This document shows, in pieces, positions 40,073 through 48,985 of a DNA stretch of 62,212 bases. The stretch covers positions 1-62,212 of the forward strand of contig JAFGQI010000053.1 of the NCBI GenBank assembly GCA_016935755.1, given 5' to 3'. The notes below the pieces were generated by a model. It was not told the origin of the DNA. It saw only the letters and a list, made by a program, of their open reading frames with translations, and did not search any database. Position 1 is the stretch's first letter, and each line of letters opens with the position of its first letter. The DNA comes from Anaerolineales bacterium (GTDB lineage Bacteria > Chloroflexota > Anaerolineae > Anaerolineales > UBA4823). Position numbers and translations under genes: made by a program.

Positions 40073-40477
40073 ATGGACAAGTTAGAAGAACTGCTAAAAA
40101 GTATGACATTTGATTATTTTGGAAGTGGGGGGCATAAAATTGAGATGGAGCAGTTGCTGGCGACAAAAGATGCCATCTTTTTAGATGTGCGCTCGCGCCA
40201 GGAATGGGAATCGCTTCAAATTCGATTGGAGCATCATCTTCAGGTGTTATGGATCCCAATAGAAGAGATTCCAGATCGTTATCAGGAGATTCCCCGCGAT
40301 AAGCCGGTCGGCGTTTTTTGTTCTGCTGGCACTCGCTCTACCATCGTTTACTTGTATCTGCGCGCCCTCGGGTACGAGAATGTGCGCATTGCCCCCAGCA
40401 ATTACGATGCAGTGACCAGCCAGCTGCTGCCAGGAAAACTGTACAAAGCCCTTGCCGGTCGCAAAACTGACCAATAG
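40073..40477 (+). CDS. Rhodanese-domain sulfurtransferase
   Basis: A 134-residue single-domain rhodanese with IFLDVRSRQEWE and the persulfide-forming Cys83 in the loop CSAGTRS. Such proteins carry sulfane sulfur as a Cys-persulfide. The start at 40073 sits behind AAAGGAGAA. It lies between an ArsP-type permease and a TSUP transporter in the ars operon, suggesting sulfane-sulfur handling linked to arsenic stress. No signal peptide. Confidence 0.87.
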   Translation: MDKLEELLKSMTFDYFGSGGHKIEMEQLLATKDAIFLDVRSRQEWESLQIRLEHHLQVLWIPIEEIPDRYQEIPRDKPVGVFCSAGTRSTIVYLYLRALGYENVRIAPSNYDAVTSQLLPGKLYKALAGRKTDQ

Positions 40478-40491
40478 AGGAACATAACACA

Positions 40492-41283
40492 ATGAACATC
40501 GTCTGGATCGTTGCCATCATTTTTGCCCTTACGGTCGTCATGATTATGAGCGGGCGTGGGGGCGGCAACTTTTATGTAGCAGCGCTTGTCCTGATGGGCG
40601 TCTCGATGCACACGGCTTCAACTACCAGTCAGTTTATTCTGCTAGCCAGCGCCTTGATGGGAGCAATCGTTTTCGGGAAAGCCAGGACGATGTCATGGCC
40701 GCTGGCCTTTTTCTTTGGCGGCTTGAATGCTTCGCTGGCCTTCGTCGGAGGGTTCACGGCGCACCTGTTCACCGGCACACTGTTAAAGGTAGTCTTATCC
40801 TTGCTGCTTTTTGTCGCTGGTGCTGCGATGCTGTTACCCGAAAAACAGGCCAACAAGACGGCCATTTCTCGCTTTGGCTATTGGAATATCCTTGAAGGTG
40901 ACAGCCTGTATGTGATCAATTTGTGGGTGGCTGTGCCGTTAACCATGGCGACGGGTTTTTTCTCCGGGATGGTGGGAATTTCGGGGGGTTCGTTTCTCGT
41001 CCCGTTGATGGTTGTCGGATGCGGCGTGCCGGTTCGCACGGCTGTCGGCACTGCCACAGCTATGCTGGCGGCAACTGCACTAACTGGGTTTGCCGGCAAC
41101 GCCTTGCATGGAGGTTTTGACCCAGCTCTGGCGATTCCGTGTGGCATTGTAGCAATAATTGGCGGGCTCATCGGCAGTAAAATCGCGTTAAAAACAAAAC
41201 CTAAAAGCTTGAAAACCATATCCGGATTTCTAACCATAGCAGCAGCGATTTTTATGCTGTCGAATGCACTATCTGGAAATTGA
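40492..41283 (+). CDS. TSUP-family (TauE/SafE) sulfur-anion transporter
   Basis: A 263-residue protein with about eight transmembrane helices in two halves and the duplicated glycine-rich motif, for example MSGRGGGNFYVAALVLMG and GMVGISGGSFLVPLMV. TSUP members move sulfite, sulfoacetate, thiosulfate or sulfide-type anions. It begins 14 bp after the rhodanese stop, so the two probably act on related sulfur species. The gap of about 117 bp downstream is the largest in this operon. Confidence 0.85.
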   Translation: MNIVWIVAIIFALTVVMIMSGRGGGNFYVAALVLMGVSMHTASTTSQFILLASALMGAIVFGKARTMSWPLAFFFGGLNASLAFVGGFTAHLFTGTLLKVVLSLLLFVAGAAMLLPEKQANKTAISRFGYWNILEGDSLYVINLWVAVPLTMATGFFSGMVGISGGSFLVPLMVVGCGVPVRTAVGTATAMLAATALTGFAGNALHGGFDPALAIPCGIVAIIGGLIGSKIALKTKPKSLKTISGFLTIAAAIFMLSNALSGN

Positions 41284-41400
41284 TCAACACTGTGCAAAAT
41301 GCAGCGCCAGGTGACAGATTGATGGGTGCTGTGACAGAGAAGTAAATGGGCTGGATAACCCGCTATTCGTAAAATCATATCTTATATCATGGAGGTTCAT

Positions 41401-41646
41401 ATGCTTACAGTCAAAGTTCTAGGGTCTGGGTGTCCGAATTGCAAGAGAGTAGAAGCTATTGCCCGGCAGGCAGTCGAAATGATGGGGGCGCAAGCTGAAT
41501 TTATAAAAATTACCGACTACGTCCAGATCATGGATTATGATATTCTGGCAACGCCTGGGCTGGTGATCAACGAGAAATTGGTCTGCGCTGGGCGCATCCC
41601 CAGCCAGGCTGAAGTCACCACCTGGCTGGCAGATGTGCTGAGTTAG
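41401..41646 (+). CDS. Small thioredoxin-like protein (CPNC)
   Basis: An 81-residue thioredoxin-fold protein with Cys11-Pro-Asn-Cys14 and cis-Pro segment [15 protein letters not shown]. It resembles the TM0996/MTH895 archaeal-type redox family often found beside ArsP-like permeases. GGAGG lies seven bases before the ATG at 41401. It ends directly before arsC and could supply electrons to that thioredoxin-dependent reductase. Confidence 0.87.
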   Translation: MLTVKVLGSGCPNCKRVEAIARQAVEMMGAQAEFIKITDYVQIMDYDILATPGLVINEKLVCAGRIPSQAEVTTWLADVLS

Positions 41647-41647
41647 C

Positions 41648-42055
41648 ATGAAGCACAAAATTCTCTTTCTATGCACAGGTAATTCTTGCCGCTCGCAGAT
41701 GGCAGAGGCCATCGTCAACGCACAGCTTGGTGAGCGCTGGCAAGCCGCCAGTGCCGGGACAAGGCCAGCTGGTTTTGTGCATCCCAAGGCGCTGGCTGCC
41801 CTGGCTGAAATTGGAATTGAGCATTCGGGGCGATCAAAACTGGTGGATGAGTTCAAGGGCATGGATTTCGACCTGGTCATCACGGTGTGCGATTCTGCCG
41901 CCGAGGAATGCCCACTCTGGCTGGGAAAGGGCAAACGGCTGCACCACAGCTTTCCCGATCCCGCTAAAAGCGATGATATGGATGACTTCCGCAAGGTGCG
42001 GGATGATATCTCCCGTGAGATTATCGCATTATTGGAGGATCAATCAGATGTCTGA
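41648..42055 (+). CDS. arsC: Arsenate reductase ArsC (LMW-phosphatase type, thioredoxin-coupled)
   Basis: A 135-residue enzyme reducing arsenate to arsenite. The P-loop C9TGNSCR15, the resolving cysteines Cys81 and Cys88 ([12 protein letters not shown]) and the acid Asp in FPDPAKSDD are present. They match the Cys10/82/89 relay of the S. aureus pI258 enzyme shifted by one. That relay needs thioredoxin as reductant, and a thioredoxin-like gene precedes it immediately. Its 3' end overlaps the start of acr3 by 8 bp. Confidence 0.95.
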   Translation: MKHKILFLCTGNSCRSQMAEAIVNAQLGERWQAASAGTRPAGFVHPKALAALAEIGIEHSGRSKLVDEFKGMDFDLVITVCDSAAEECPLWLGKGKRLHHSFPDPAKSDDMDDFRKVRDDISREIIALLEDQSDV

Positions 42056-43142
42056 AGTTGTAGCACCACAAACCCCTGCCACAAGCCTGACCAAAAAACT
42101 ATCCTTCCTCGACCGCTATCTGACCCTGTGGATCTTCCTGGCTATGGCTGTGGGGGTGGGGGTCGGTTTTCTGTTCCCCACCGCGGTAGAGAGCCTTAAC
42201 CAGGCAGTTTCAATTGGCACCACGAATATTCCTATAGCCATCGGCTTGATCTTGATGATGTACCCACCTCTGGCAAAAGTACGCTACGAAGAGCTGGGTG
42301 ATGTCTTCCGTAACTGGAAGATCCTCGGTCTTTCTTTGCTCCAAAACTGGATCATTGGCCCGATCTTGATGTTCATCCTGGCAGTGGTCTTCCTGCGCAA
42401 TTACCCGGACTATATGAGCGGTCTGATCTTGATCGGCCTGGCGCGCTGTATCGCCATGGTGATCGTCTGGAACGAACTGGCCAAAGGGGATACGGAGTAC
42501 GCCGCCGGGCTGGTGGCTTTCAACAGCATCTTCCAGGTGCTGTTCTACAGCCTGTATGCTTATATTTTTATCACTGTGCTGCCCACCTGGCTGGGTATGT
42601 CGGGAAGCGTAGTGGATATCACGATTGGCGAGATTGCTAAAAGTGTATTCATCTACCTGGGCATCCCGTTCATTGCTGGTTTCCTGACCTACTTTTTCCT
42701 GGTGAGAGCCAAGGGTAAAGAATGGTATTACAAGACCTTAATCCCCAAAATCAGCCCACTTACGCTGATTGCTTTGCTTTTCACCATCGTGGTTATGTTC
42801 AGCCTGAAAGGCGAGCTGATCGTCACCATCCCGTTGGATGTAGTGCGCATCGCCATCCCGCTGCTGATTTACTTTGTGCTGATGTTCCTGGTCAGCTTCT
42901 TTATGGGTAAGGCCGTGGGGGCAGATTACAGCAAGACTGTGACCTTGTCTTTCACCGCCGCGTCCAATAACTTTGAGCTGGCCATAGCGGTTGCCGTCGC
43001 CGTGTTTGGGATTTCCTCCGGGCAGGCCTTTGCCGCGGTGATTGGGCCGCTGGTAGAAGTGCCAGTGATGATTGGCCTGGTGAATGTAGCTTTCTGGCTG
43101 CAGAAGAAGGTTTATCCTGCAGGTGAAAAGACACTCAAATAG
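42048..43142 (+). CDS. acr3: Acr3-family arsenite efflux transporter
   Basis: A 364-residue, about ten-helix arsenite exporter. Family hallmarks are the TM4 cysteine in [33 protein letters not shown] and [13 protein letters not shown]. It pumps the arsenite made by ArsC out of the cell, driven by the proton gradient. The start at 42048 overlaps the arsC stop and has TTGGAGG upstream, giving coupled translation. A longer frame from 41727 is a shadow of arsC. Confidence 0.95.
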   Translation: MSEVVAPQTPATSLTKKLSFLDRYLTLWIFLAMAVGVGVGFLFPTAVESLNQAVSIGTTNIPIAIGLILMMYPPLAKVRYEELGDVFRNWKILGLSLLQNWIIGPILMFILAVVFLRNYPDYMSGLILIGLARCIAMVIVWNELAKGDTEYAAGLVAFNSIFQVLFYSLYAYIFITVLPTWLGMSGSVVDITIGEIAKSVFIYLGIPFIAGFLTYFFLVRAKGKEWYYKTLIPKISPLTLIALLFTIVVMFSLKGELIVTIPLDVVRIAIPLLIYFVLMFLVSFFMGKAVGADYSKTVTLSFTAASNNFELAIAVAVAVFGISSGQAFAAVIGPLVEVPVMIGLVNVAFWLQKKVYPAGEKTLK

Positions 43143-43160
43143 CCTGGAGATAGACAAAGT

Positions 43161-44387
43161 TTGAAAAAACCATCATTGCATAAGAAACCCTCAATGCAGG
43201 CCAGGTGGATGCCCATCTTAGCCCTTATTCTGGTGATATTTTCGATGGCTCCACACGTTCTGGCAGGTGAATCTGTTACAGGACCGGCTCAAATAAGTTA
43301 CCAGATTCTACTGACAGAAACCGATGCGACGCAAGAACCGCCAGTGGTCAAGGCGGTCATGTTCTGGATGGAAGGCTGTCCCGCCTGCCATCAAGTGCTG
43401 GATAAGGTGCTGCCGCCGCTGCAACGGAAATATCGCCACCAATTCCAAATCCTATTCATAGAGCTGGTGTCCAGCCAGGATGTGGATGCACTCTACAGTC
43501 TGGCAGCGGAGTTGGGTTTCTCTCAGGATCAAGTTGGGGTGCCGTTCCTGGTGATTGGGGAGCATGTGCTGATCGGAGGCAATGATATCCCTGCCGAGCT
43601 GCCTGGTTTGATCGAACAGTTCTTGACCGCTGGAGGCGTGGATTACCCGGCTTCGCCCGCTCTGGCGCCGTTCGTTCAGGAGCAAACACCAGAGGATCTC
43701 TGCCCGCCGCGAACGCCTTGTGGGGAAATTACCCAAACCTCGTCAGAGCCAGCATCTTCTCAGACTCAACAGTCAACGGAGACGCCTGTTGTTTCTCTTC
43801 CTTCGGGCGTTTCACCAACCCAACCCAGCGGCTACACCCTGGCGATTATTGTTTTAGCAGGTATGCTGGCTGCGGTTATGTACAGCGCGATCGTCTTTAT
43901 CCGCCAAAATCCCCCCAAAACTTCTAATGAATTCACATCCCGGTTAGATTGGGCGACTATTGTATTGGTCTTAGTGGGTTTAGCGGTGGCTGGCTACCTG
44001 GCTTATGTGGAGACGCAGTCGGTGATGGCGATCTGCGGGCCGGTTGGCGACTGCAATACGGTGCAGCGCAGTCCATATGCACGCCTGTTTGGCGTTTTAC
44101 CGGTGGGAGTCTTGGGCGTGATAGGCTATCTGGCAATCCTGGCCGCATGGATAATCAAACGCGCCCGGCAAGATCAATGGAGAAACCTGGCTGCAATAGC
44201 AATCTTTGGCATGTCGTTTGCTGGTACGCTTTTTTCGATCTACCTGACCTATCTCGAACCGTTTGTGATTAAAGCTGTGTGCATGTGGTGCGTTTCTTCG
44301 GCGGTGCTTATGGCCACGATTATGCTGCTAAATTTATATCCTTCCATGCAGGCTATGAATAACCTGGAGGTAGCAACTGAGACATGA
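43161..44387 (+). CDS. Thioredoxin-VKOR fusion protein
   Basis: A 408-residue protein. It has an N-terminal signal/anchor, a thioredoxin domain with Cys73-Pro-Ala-Cys76 (MEGCPACHQVL) and cis-Pro in GVPFLVIGE, then a Ser/Thr/Pro linker, a TM and a four-helix vitamin K epoxide reductase domain. The VKOR loop cysteines (CGPVGDC) and active-site CMWC are present. VKOR passes electrons from thiols to quinone, so the protein oxidises or isomerises extracytoplasmic thiols. The start is a TTG at 43161 behind GGAGA; an ATG at 43194 is the alternative. It ends the ars operon and is probably co-transcribed. Confidence 0.88.
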   Translation: MKKPSLHKKPSMQARWMPILALILVIFSMAPHVLAGESVTGPAQISYQILLTETDATQEPPVVKAVMFWMEGCPACHQVLDKVLPPLQRKYRHQFQILFIELVSSQDVDALYSLAAELGFSQDQVGVPFLVIGEHVLIGGNDIPAELPGLIEQFLTAGGVDYPASPALAPFVQEQTPEDLCPPRTPCGEITQTSSEPASSQTQQSTETPVVSLPSGVSPTQPSGYTLAIIVLAGMLAAVMYSAIVFIRQNPPKTSNEFTSRLDWATIVLVLVGLAVAGYLAYVETQSVMAICGPVGDCNTVQRSPYARLFGVLPVGVLGVIGYLAILAAWIIKRARQDQWRNLAAIAIFGMSFAGTLFSIYLTYLEPFVIKAVCMWCVSSAVLMATIMLLNLYPSMQAMNNLEVATET

Positions 44388-44424
44388 CATTCGAACAGTG
44401 CCTGATCTCAATTTAAAATATCGA

Positions 44425-44454
44425 GGGCACAGTCGTACACATTATGCTGTGCCC
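44425..44454. terminator. Hairpin between the ars operon and the M23 genes
   Basis: GGGCACAG (44425-44432) and CTGTGCCC (44447-44454) form a perfect 8-bp stem with a 14-nt loop, 37 bp after the VKOR stop. It sits between convergent genes without a long U-tract on either side. Confidence 0.5.
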
Positions 44455-44483
44455 ATTCTCAATTACTGCAAAACCGAATACTT

Positions 44484-45161
44484 CTATGCCCACTCAGCCA
44501 GGATGCTGCCTCCATACTGCATGGCACAATACTGCTGGTAGCCGATATGCAGCCAGATATCGTTTCCAGAGGTGATGGTATCGATTACTTCTACCACATT
44601 GCCATTGACCAGGGTTCCAATGATGACATTGTTGATGCTTGCTCCCTGTCGGATGTTCAGAACGCTGGCAGTGATGCGCGCCTTGGGCAGAATTGGGAAT
44701 GTTGGCTCGATACCGGCGCCTGTGCCTGGACTCGTGCCGTTTCCGTCCAGGTCTTCGACCCGGGTGACCAGGAGTGGAGCCGGGTCAATGGGAGTGTTAT
44801 TATGGCGAAGTTCGAAGTGCAGGTGTGGACCGGTGGAGTTGCCGGTGTTATCTGATAGGGCGATGATATCGCCAGGCTGAACTTCCTGGTTCGGGGCAAC
44901 TGAGTAGCTCAACAGGTGGCCATAGATGGTCAGGTAGCCATCCTGATGCTGGATGCGCACATGCGTGCCGTAGCCGGTGGCGTCATTACGCACCATGGTG
45001 ACCTTGCCCGCCTGGGCGGCCTTTATCTGCGTGCCGGTGGTTATGCCCCAATCAATACCGCCGTTGTAGTTGGTCCAGCCGTTAGCCCGGGCGCGATCGA
45101 CATGCTCCTGGAAAGTCTGTGTGACCCATGAGGTCGGGGGAACAGGGTATAAGAATTTCAT
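44484..45161 (-). CDS. M23-like (LytM) protein with SH3-type tail, copy 1; zinc ligand substituted
   Basis: A 225-residue protein with no signal peptide. An M23-type domain covers about 1-130 with Asp37, His82 (IYGHL), and His113/His115 (PHLHFELR). The first zinc ligand of the HxxxD motif is Asn33 (NYNGGIDW) instead of His. A C-terminal bacterial-SH3-like domain (about 155-225) follows an extended linker. The start at 45161 has GGAGG six bases upstream. It lies 16 bp after its paralogue. Activity on peptidoglycan is doubtful; binding or a modified metal site is possible. Confidence 0.82.
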   Translation of the reverse strand: MKFLYPVPPTSWVTQTFQEHVDRARANGWTNYNGGIDWGITTGTQIKAAQAGKVTMVRNDATGYGTHVRIQHQDGYLTIYGHLLSYSVAPNQEVQPGDIIALSDNTGNSTGPHLHFELRHNNTPIDPAPLLVTRVEDLDGNGTSPGTGAGIEPTFPILPKARITASVLNIRQGASINNVIIGTLVNGNVVEVIDTITSGNDIWLHIGYQQYCAMQYGGSILAEWA

Positions 45162-45177
45162 GGTTGCCTCCAGATCA

Positions 45178-45864
45178 TCAAGCCCAGGCGGCCAATTGTG
45201 AACCGCTAAAAAGCATAGCGCAGTACTGCTGGTGACCGATTTGCAGCCAGACATCGCTGCCGCTCTTGATGGTGCGGATGACAGGTACTGCCTGGTTGAG
45301 CGCCAACGTGCCGACCACTGCCGCGCTGACGGCAGGCTGCTGGCGGATGTTCAGAGCCGCTACCAGCACCTTGGCCTTGGGTAGAGCTGGGAAGGTAGCG
45401 GGAGCCGAGGCGGGTAGAGCGGCTGCTCGCAGCGCTTCTTCGAAAATCTCCACAGTTTCCCCGGCTGCTTTGAGAAATGGCATGGGATCGATGGGAATTT
45501 CATCTTTCCGCAGTTCGAAGTGCAAATGCGACCCGGCAGAAGTGCCGGTGTTATCAGAAAAGCCGATGATTTTGCCAGTCCGCACAATATCACCCTTACT
45601 CACCTTGATACTGAGGAGGTGGGCATAGATGGTCAAATAGCCCTCTCTATGTTGAATGCGCACGTGTGTGCCATAACCAGTGGCGTCGGTGAGCGTTTCA
45701 ACCACGGTGCCGGCTTTGGCGGCCTTGACAGCTGTACCGGTGGGCACAGCCCAATCTATGCCGCCATTGTAATTTGCCCAGCCATACGCCAGGGCATTGG
45801 CGACGTGCTGGGCAAAAGATTGGGTGATAGGGGCAGATGGATCAACAGGGTAGTAAAAATTCAT
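45178..45864 (-). CDS. M23-like (LytM) protein with SH3-type tail, copy 2; zinc ligand substituted
   Basis: A 228-residue paralogue of the downstream gene with identical spacing of key residues: Asn33 in place of His, Asp37, His82 (IYAHL), His113 and His115 (SHLHFELR). A Pro/Ala-rich linker joins the SH3-like C-terminal domain (LNIRQQPAVSAAVVGTLA). It too lacks a signal peptide. GGAGG precedes the ATG at 45864. The shared loss of the same ligand indicates the substitution came before the duplication. The gene starts 107 bp after the universal-stress gene on the same strand. Confidence 0.82.
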   Translation of the reverse strand: MNFYYPVDPSAPITQSFAQHVANALAYGWANYNGGIDWAVPTGTAVKAAKAGTVVETLTDATGYGTHVRIQHREGYLTIYAHLLSIKVSKGDIVRTGKIIGFSDNTGTSAGSHLHFELRKDEIPIDPMPFLKAAGETVEIFEEALRAAALPASAPATFPALPKAKVLVAALNIRQQPAVSAAVVGTLALNQAVPVIRTIKSGSDVWLQIGHQQYCAMLFSGSQLAAWA

Positions 45865-45971
45865 GCTAACCTCCATTTCTGAACAACACGGAAGTAAATG
45901 GAAAACAGGACTTCTATCCAGGCAGGCTGGATGTGATAAATTAACCTTATTATATCCGATTAAACCCTGGG

Positions 45972-46919
45972 CTAGCTGATAGGTTTCACCAGCAGTACCG
46001 AGCACCCAGCGTAATGCACCAACTTGCGCGATACACTCCCCAGCAGCCAGCCGCTGACCTGACTCAAGCCACGTGAGCCGCTCACGATTAGATCGAAATT
46101 GCCTTGTTTGCTGTATTCGATGATCTCAGTGGCGGCATCGCCGCGACGCAGCACAGTGTTAGCGACTACTCTCCCTTCGGCCAGCGCGGCGGCCGCCTGC
46201 TGCAGGATATTTTTTCCCAGTTCTTCCTCTTCAGCCTCGATTGCCTGGGTATCGATCACCTGGGTGGGAGCCGGATACAGGGCTTCCGGGCCAATCGCAT
46301 AGGCCCGCCAGGCCAGATCCGGCGGGATGTGTGGGGGAAGAACATGCATCAGGTGCACTTCTTCGGCCTTGGAGAGCAGGAAGCAGCCGGGGTGAAACTG
46401 CCTTTCTTGCCCGCACAGGTATCCCACCGCGGCCTGGCTGGACGTTGAACCATCGGTTACCACCAGCACCTTACGATAGCTGTGGTAGGGAGCATGCACC
46501 ACCAGCACCGGACAGGATGAGTATTCAACCACCTGCTGAGCTACTCCACCCAGCAAGATGCCCAAGGTCGCTCGCAGGCCGCGCGCTCCGATCACGATCA
46601 GGTCGATATTGAAATTTTCAGCCATTTCATTGATTGTTGCTGCAGGGGTGCCGGCTTTCAGCTCAGTCGTGACCTCCAGCCCAGTCTCCTGCAGCTGGTC
46701 GGCAGTCCAGTTCAGGGCTGCCTGGAGAATCTCGTGACCGGTAATATGCTGCGGTGGCATTACAGCCAGTGCGATCACCTGGGTGTGAGGCGGCAAACGC
46801 AGATCCATCAGCAATTCGACGGCTGCCTGGGCGTGTTTCGAGCCATCATAAGCCAGCAAGATTTTTAATATTTGATCATCGCTTTCCTGGGTCGGTTTTT
46901 CTTGTACGATATCATTCAT
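45972..46919 (-). CDS. Tandem universal stress protein (two UspA domains)
   Basis: A 315-residue cytosolic protein made of two Usp domains. Each has the start strand (ILLAYDGSKHAQAAVELL; VLVVTDGSTSSQAAV) and an ATP-binding-type end motif (GARGLRATLGILLGG; GSRGLSQVSGWLLGSVS). Usp domains bind nucleotides and support survival in stress. The start at 46919 has GAGGAG upstream and overlaps the HEAT-repeat gene by 8 bp, so the two are coupled and probably share the promoter near 48,170. Confidence 0.92.
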   Translation of the reverse strand: MNDIVQEKPTQESDDQILKILLAYDGSKHAQAAVELLMDLRLPPHTQVIALAVMPPQHITGHEILQAALNWTADQLQETGLEVTTELKAGTPAATINEMAENFNIDLIVIGARGLRATLGILLGGVAQQVVEYSSCPVLVVHAPYHSYRKVLVVTDGSTSSQAAVGYLCGQERQFHPGCFLLSKAEEVHLMHVLPPHIPPDLAWRAYAIGPEALYPAPTQVIDTQAIEAEEEELGKNILQQAAAALAEGRVVANTVLRRGDAATEIIEYSKQGNFDLIVSGSRGLSQVSGWLLGSVSRKLVHYAGCSVLLVKPIS

Positions 46920-48066
46920 GGTGGCTCTCCTCTTGGTCAGGATCAAGGTTTTTTCCTTGCCATTCTGCCGCCATTTTCTGAGCCTGGAGCGGCGCTGCCA
47001 GGCTTGCGGATGAACTATGCAGGGCCTGTAAGAGCGGTTCCAGATATTTCTGCGCTTGATGAGAAGGCATTGCGTGCAAGGCGTGGTAGGCTGCCTGGCG
47101 GAATGGTTCGTTAATCGGATAGTGACTGATGACGTGTAAGACTGCCGGGATAGCCGTAACATCCATTTGGGCCAGCAAACGGGCTGAAGCCCACCGTACT
47201 TCTTGTTTTTCATCATACAAACCCGAGGCGAGAGTGGACAGAGCGCGTGTGTCACCGATCTGCCCCAGGCCGCGAGCTGCATGCCAGCGCACGTGGCTGT
47301 CGGGGTAGGTAAGGGCTACCAGCCAGGTGTCTTCAACAGTATTTCCCAATTCCATCAAAGCTTTACCGGCTTCCTGGTGCAGCTGGCCTCGGCTCCCCGC
47401 CAGCACTTTCAGCAAGGGTGGTCCGCATTGGCTGGTGTGGATTACTGTCAGGGCATGAATTGCCTGCAATTGCCAGTATTCTTCCTGTTGACTAGGAGGA
47501 CGCGCTACTGGGAATGTCAGGATTTCTTCCAGCACTGGAATGGCGCGATGATCGCCCAGTAGTCCAAGCAGGTAGCCGGCGGCAAGTCGAACTCGACCAG
47601 AAGGGCTGTCGGGGGGGCCGGGAAGCGTTAAAGCCTGACTCAGAATGCGGTCTTTTAGCTCTTTTTCCAGCTCATCCTCGTTAGTGATGAATGCTTCTAC
47701 AATCGTTTGGTGCAGACGTTCGACCATCGCTGGTTCAGGAGATGGGCTGGCTGATATGCTATCCAATGGGTCTGACCATTCTTGATTGGCTAAATAGTTG
47801 ATCAGGCACTGCCAAACCAGCGCATCTTGGCAGTCGTGCAGGGCTGAGAGGATGATCTTACGCAAGTCTGGGTTCTGAGATTTGAGATATCCCAGCACTT
47901 TAATCGCAGCTTCTTCATCCCCGTGGGCTGCTCTAAGTAATAATTCGCATTCTAACGGATAACGTAGTTTCCGCACCGAATGTTGGCCTTCGGATAAGTC
48001 TTCAAGATAGATGCTGTCCTTATCCCGATATTCCTGCTTGGAAGGTTTACGATTGGTGGGTACCAT
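46912..48066 (-). CDS. HEAT-repeat protein
   Basis: A 384-residue cytosolic protein of repeated alpha-helical hairpins. PBS-lyase/HEAT-type signatures include VRLAAGYLLGLLGDHRAIPV, VRWHAARGLGQIGDTRALS and VRWASARLLAQMDVTAIPAV. These repeats serve as binding scaffolds; no enzyme domain is present. The start at 48066 sits behind AAAGGAGG; a longer frame to 48117 lacks one. Translational coupling to the Usp gene suggests the proteins work together in a stress response. Confidence 0.85.
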   Translation of the reverse strand: MVPTNRKPSKQEYRDKDSIYLEDLSEGQHSVRKLRYPLECELLLRAAHGDEEAAIKVLGYLKSQNPDLRKIILSALHDCQDALVWQCLINYLANQEWSDPLDSISASPSPEPAMVERLHQTIVEAFITNEDELEKELKDRILSQALTLPGPPDSPSGRVRLAAGYLLGLLGDHRAIPVLEEILTFPVARPPSQQEEYWQLQAIHALTVIHTSQCGPPLLKVLAGSRGQLHQEAGKALMELGNTVEDTWLVALTYPDSHVRWHAARGLGQIGDTRALSTLASGLYDEKQEVRWASARLLAQMDVTAIPAVLHVISHYPINEPFRQAAYHALHAMPSHQAQKYLEPLLQALHSSSASLAAPLQAQKMAAEWQGKNLDPDQEESHHE

Positions 48067-48146
48067 GACAACCTCCTTTCCGGCGAGATAGATGCCTACG
48101 CCGCAGTTCAGATCCATGGTAGCAGCAGGAAATTGTGCTGGTGCGA

Positions 48147-48165
48147 TATTGTTATTAATACAATA
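48147..48165. promoter_or_regulatory. Palindrome overlapping the HEAT-USP -10 element
   Basis: TATTGT (48147-48152) and ACAATA (48160-48165) form 6-bp arms around TATTAAT. The right arm is the -10 hexamer itself, a good place for a repressor or a start-site switch. The binding factor is unknown. Confidence 0.45.
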
Positions 48166-48188
48166 CAGGTTTTTTGGTTGCCTGTCAA
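48160..48188 (-). promoter_or_regulatory. Sigma-70-type promoter of the HEAT-USP operon
   Basis: On the minus strand a perfect TTGACA (48188-48183), 17-bp spacer and TATTGT (48165-48160). The operon's first start codon lies 94 bp downstream. Confidence 0.7.
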
Positions 48189-48247
48189 GTTAATGCGAGA
48201 TGATTCTACCGTTGCAGATATTTACGACGTTATCCCCGACCTCTTAG

Positions 48248-48913
48248 CTACGGAAGAAAGCCAAACGTATCAAATATGGCGGTAAAGAGGCCTTCCATAT
48301 CCACCGCACCCCGAGGGGAATCCCCAATAGAAGGCTCAAAGCGAAGGTGATAAAGATATTCTTGATACAACACAAAGGCATCTCGCGCTCCCAGCTGGCC
48401 TGGTGATGCGCCCAGAATTTCTGCTGGCTCGCCACCGAGGGTAGCCGAGCGGCGTTCGATATTACCCGGGTTTTGGGCCAGGAACTCATCAATTAGTTGG
48501 TCCAGAGTCTTGCCTGGATCGACTGGAGTAACGTTCAGCCACATGCGCGCCCGCGGCGGTTCACTGGTTTCATCCAGAGCTGGACCGAGTATGCTGAGCG
48601 TACCGGTCTCGAGTTCTTCAAGGGTGAACTGCGCAGGTACTGCCAGGCAGTATTTTAAAGTCTGGTTTATGTAAGTCTTATAGGACAGCACCTGGCAGCT
48701 GGAGGGGACTCCAGGGGGCAGGGTGGGCAGCGCTGTGCCTACGAACACTGGGATAGGGGCAATTTCTGGCATTGGAGGAAGGTCGGATGCCACGCTCGGG
48801 ATGACTTCCAGATCCGCGCCTTCCCTGCTTGAGCAGGCTGAAGCAGCGAGCATGAGGATGAGCAGGTAGTATAAGAATAATCGTTGGAGGGGAACTTGTA
48901 ATGTTGATTTCAT
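48248..48913 (-). CDS. Lipoprotein of unknown function
   Basis: A 221-residue protein with a lipoprotein signal (LLILMLAASAC, lipid Cys about residue 27) and a Pro-rich stretch. The compact C-terminal domain resembles PsbP/LpqN-like folds in rhythm (YINQTLKYCLAVPAQFTLEE...RMWLNVTPVDPGKTLDQLI). No catalytic residues are recognised. It lies between the PadR gene upstream and the HEAT-USP promoter downstream, with 72 bp between it and padR. Confidence 0.72.
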   Translation of the reverse strand: MKSTLQVPLQRLFLYYLLILMLAASACSSREGADLEVIPSVASDLPPMPEIAPIPVFVGTALPTLPPGVPSSCQVLSYKTYINQTLKYCLAVPAQFTLEELETGTLSILGPALDETSEPPRARMWLNVTPVDPGKTLDQLIDEFLAQNPGNIERRSATLGGEPAEILGASPGQLGARDAFVLYQEYLYHLRFEPSIGDSPRGAVDMEGLFTAIFDTFGFLP

Positions 48914-48985
48914 GATGGTTGTGGGTTGGCGCTCAATACGGTGATAAAAGGTTTACTCTTCTGATTTTTTGGGAAATATTGCGAA

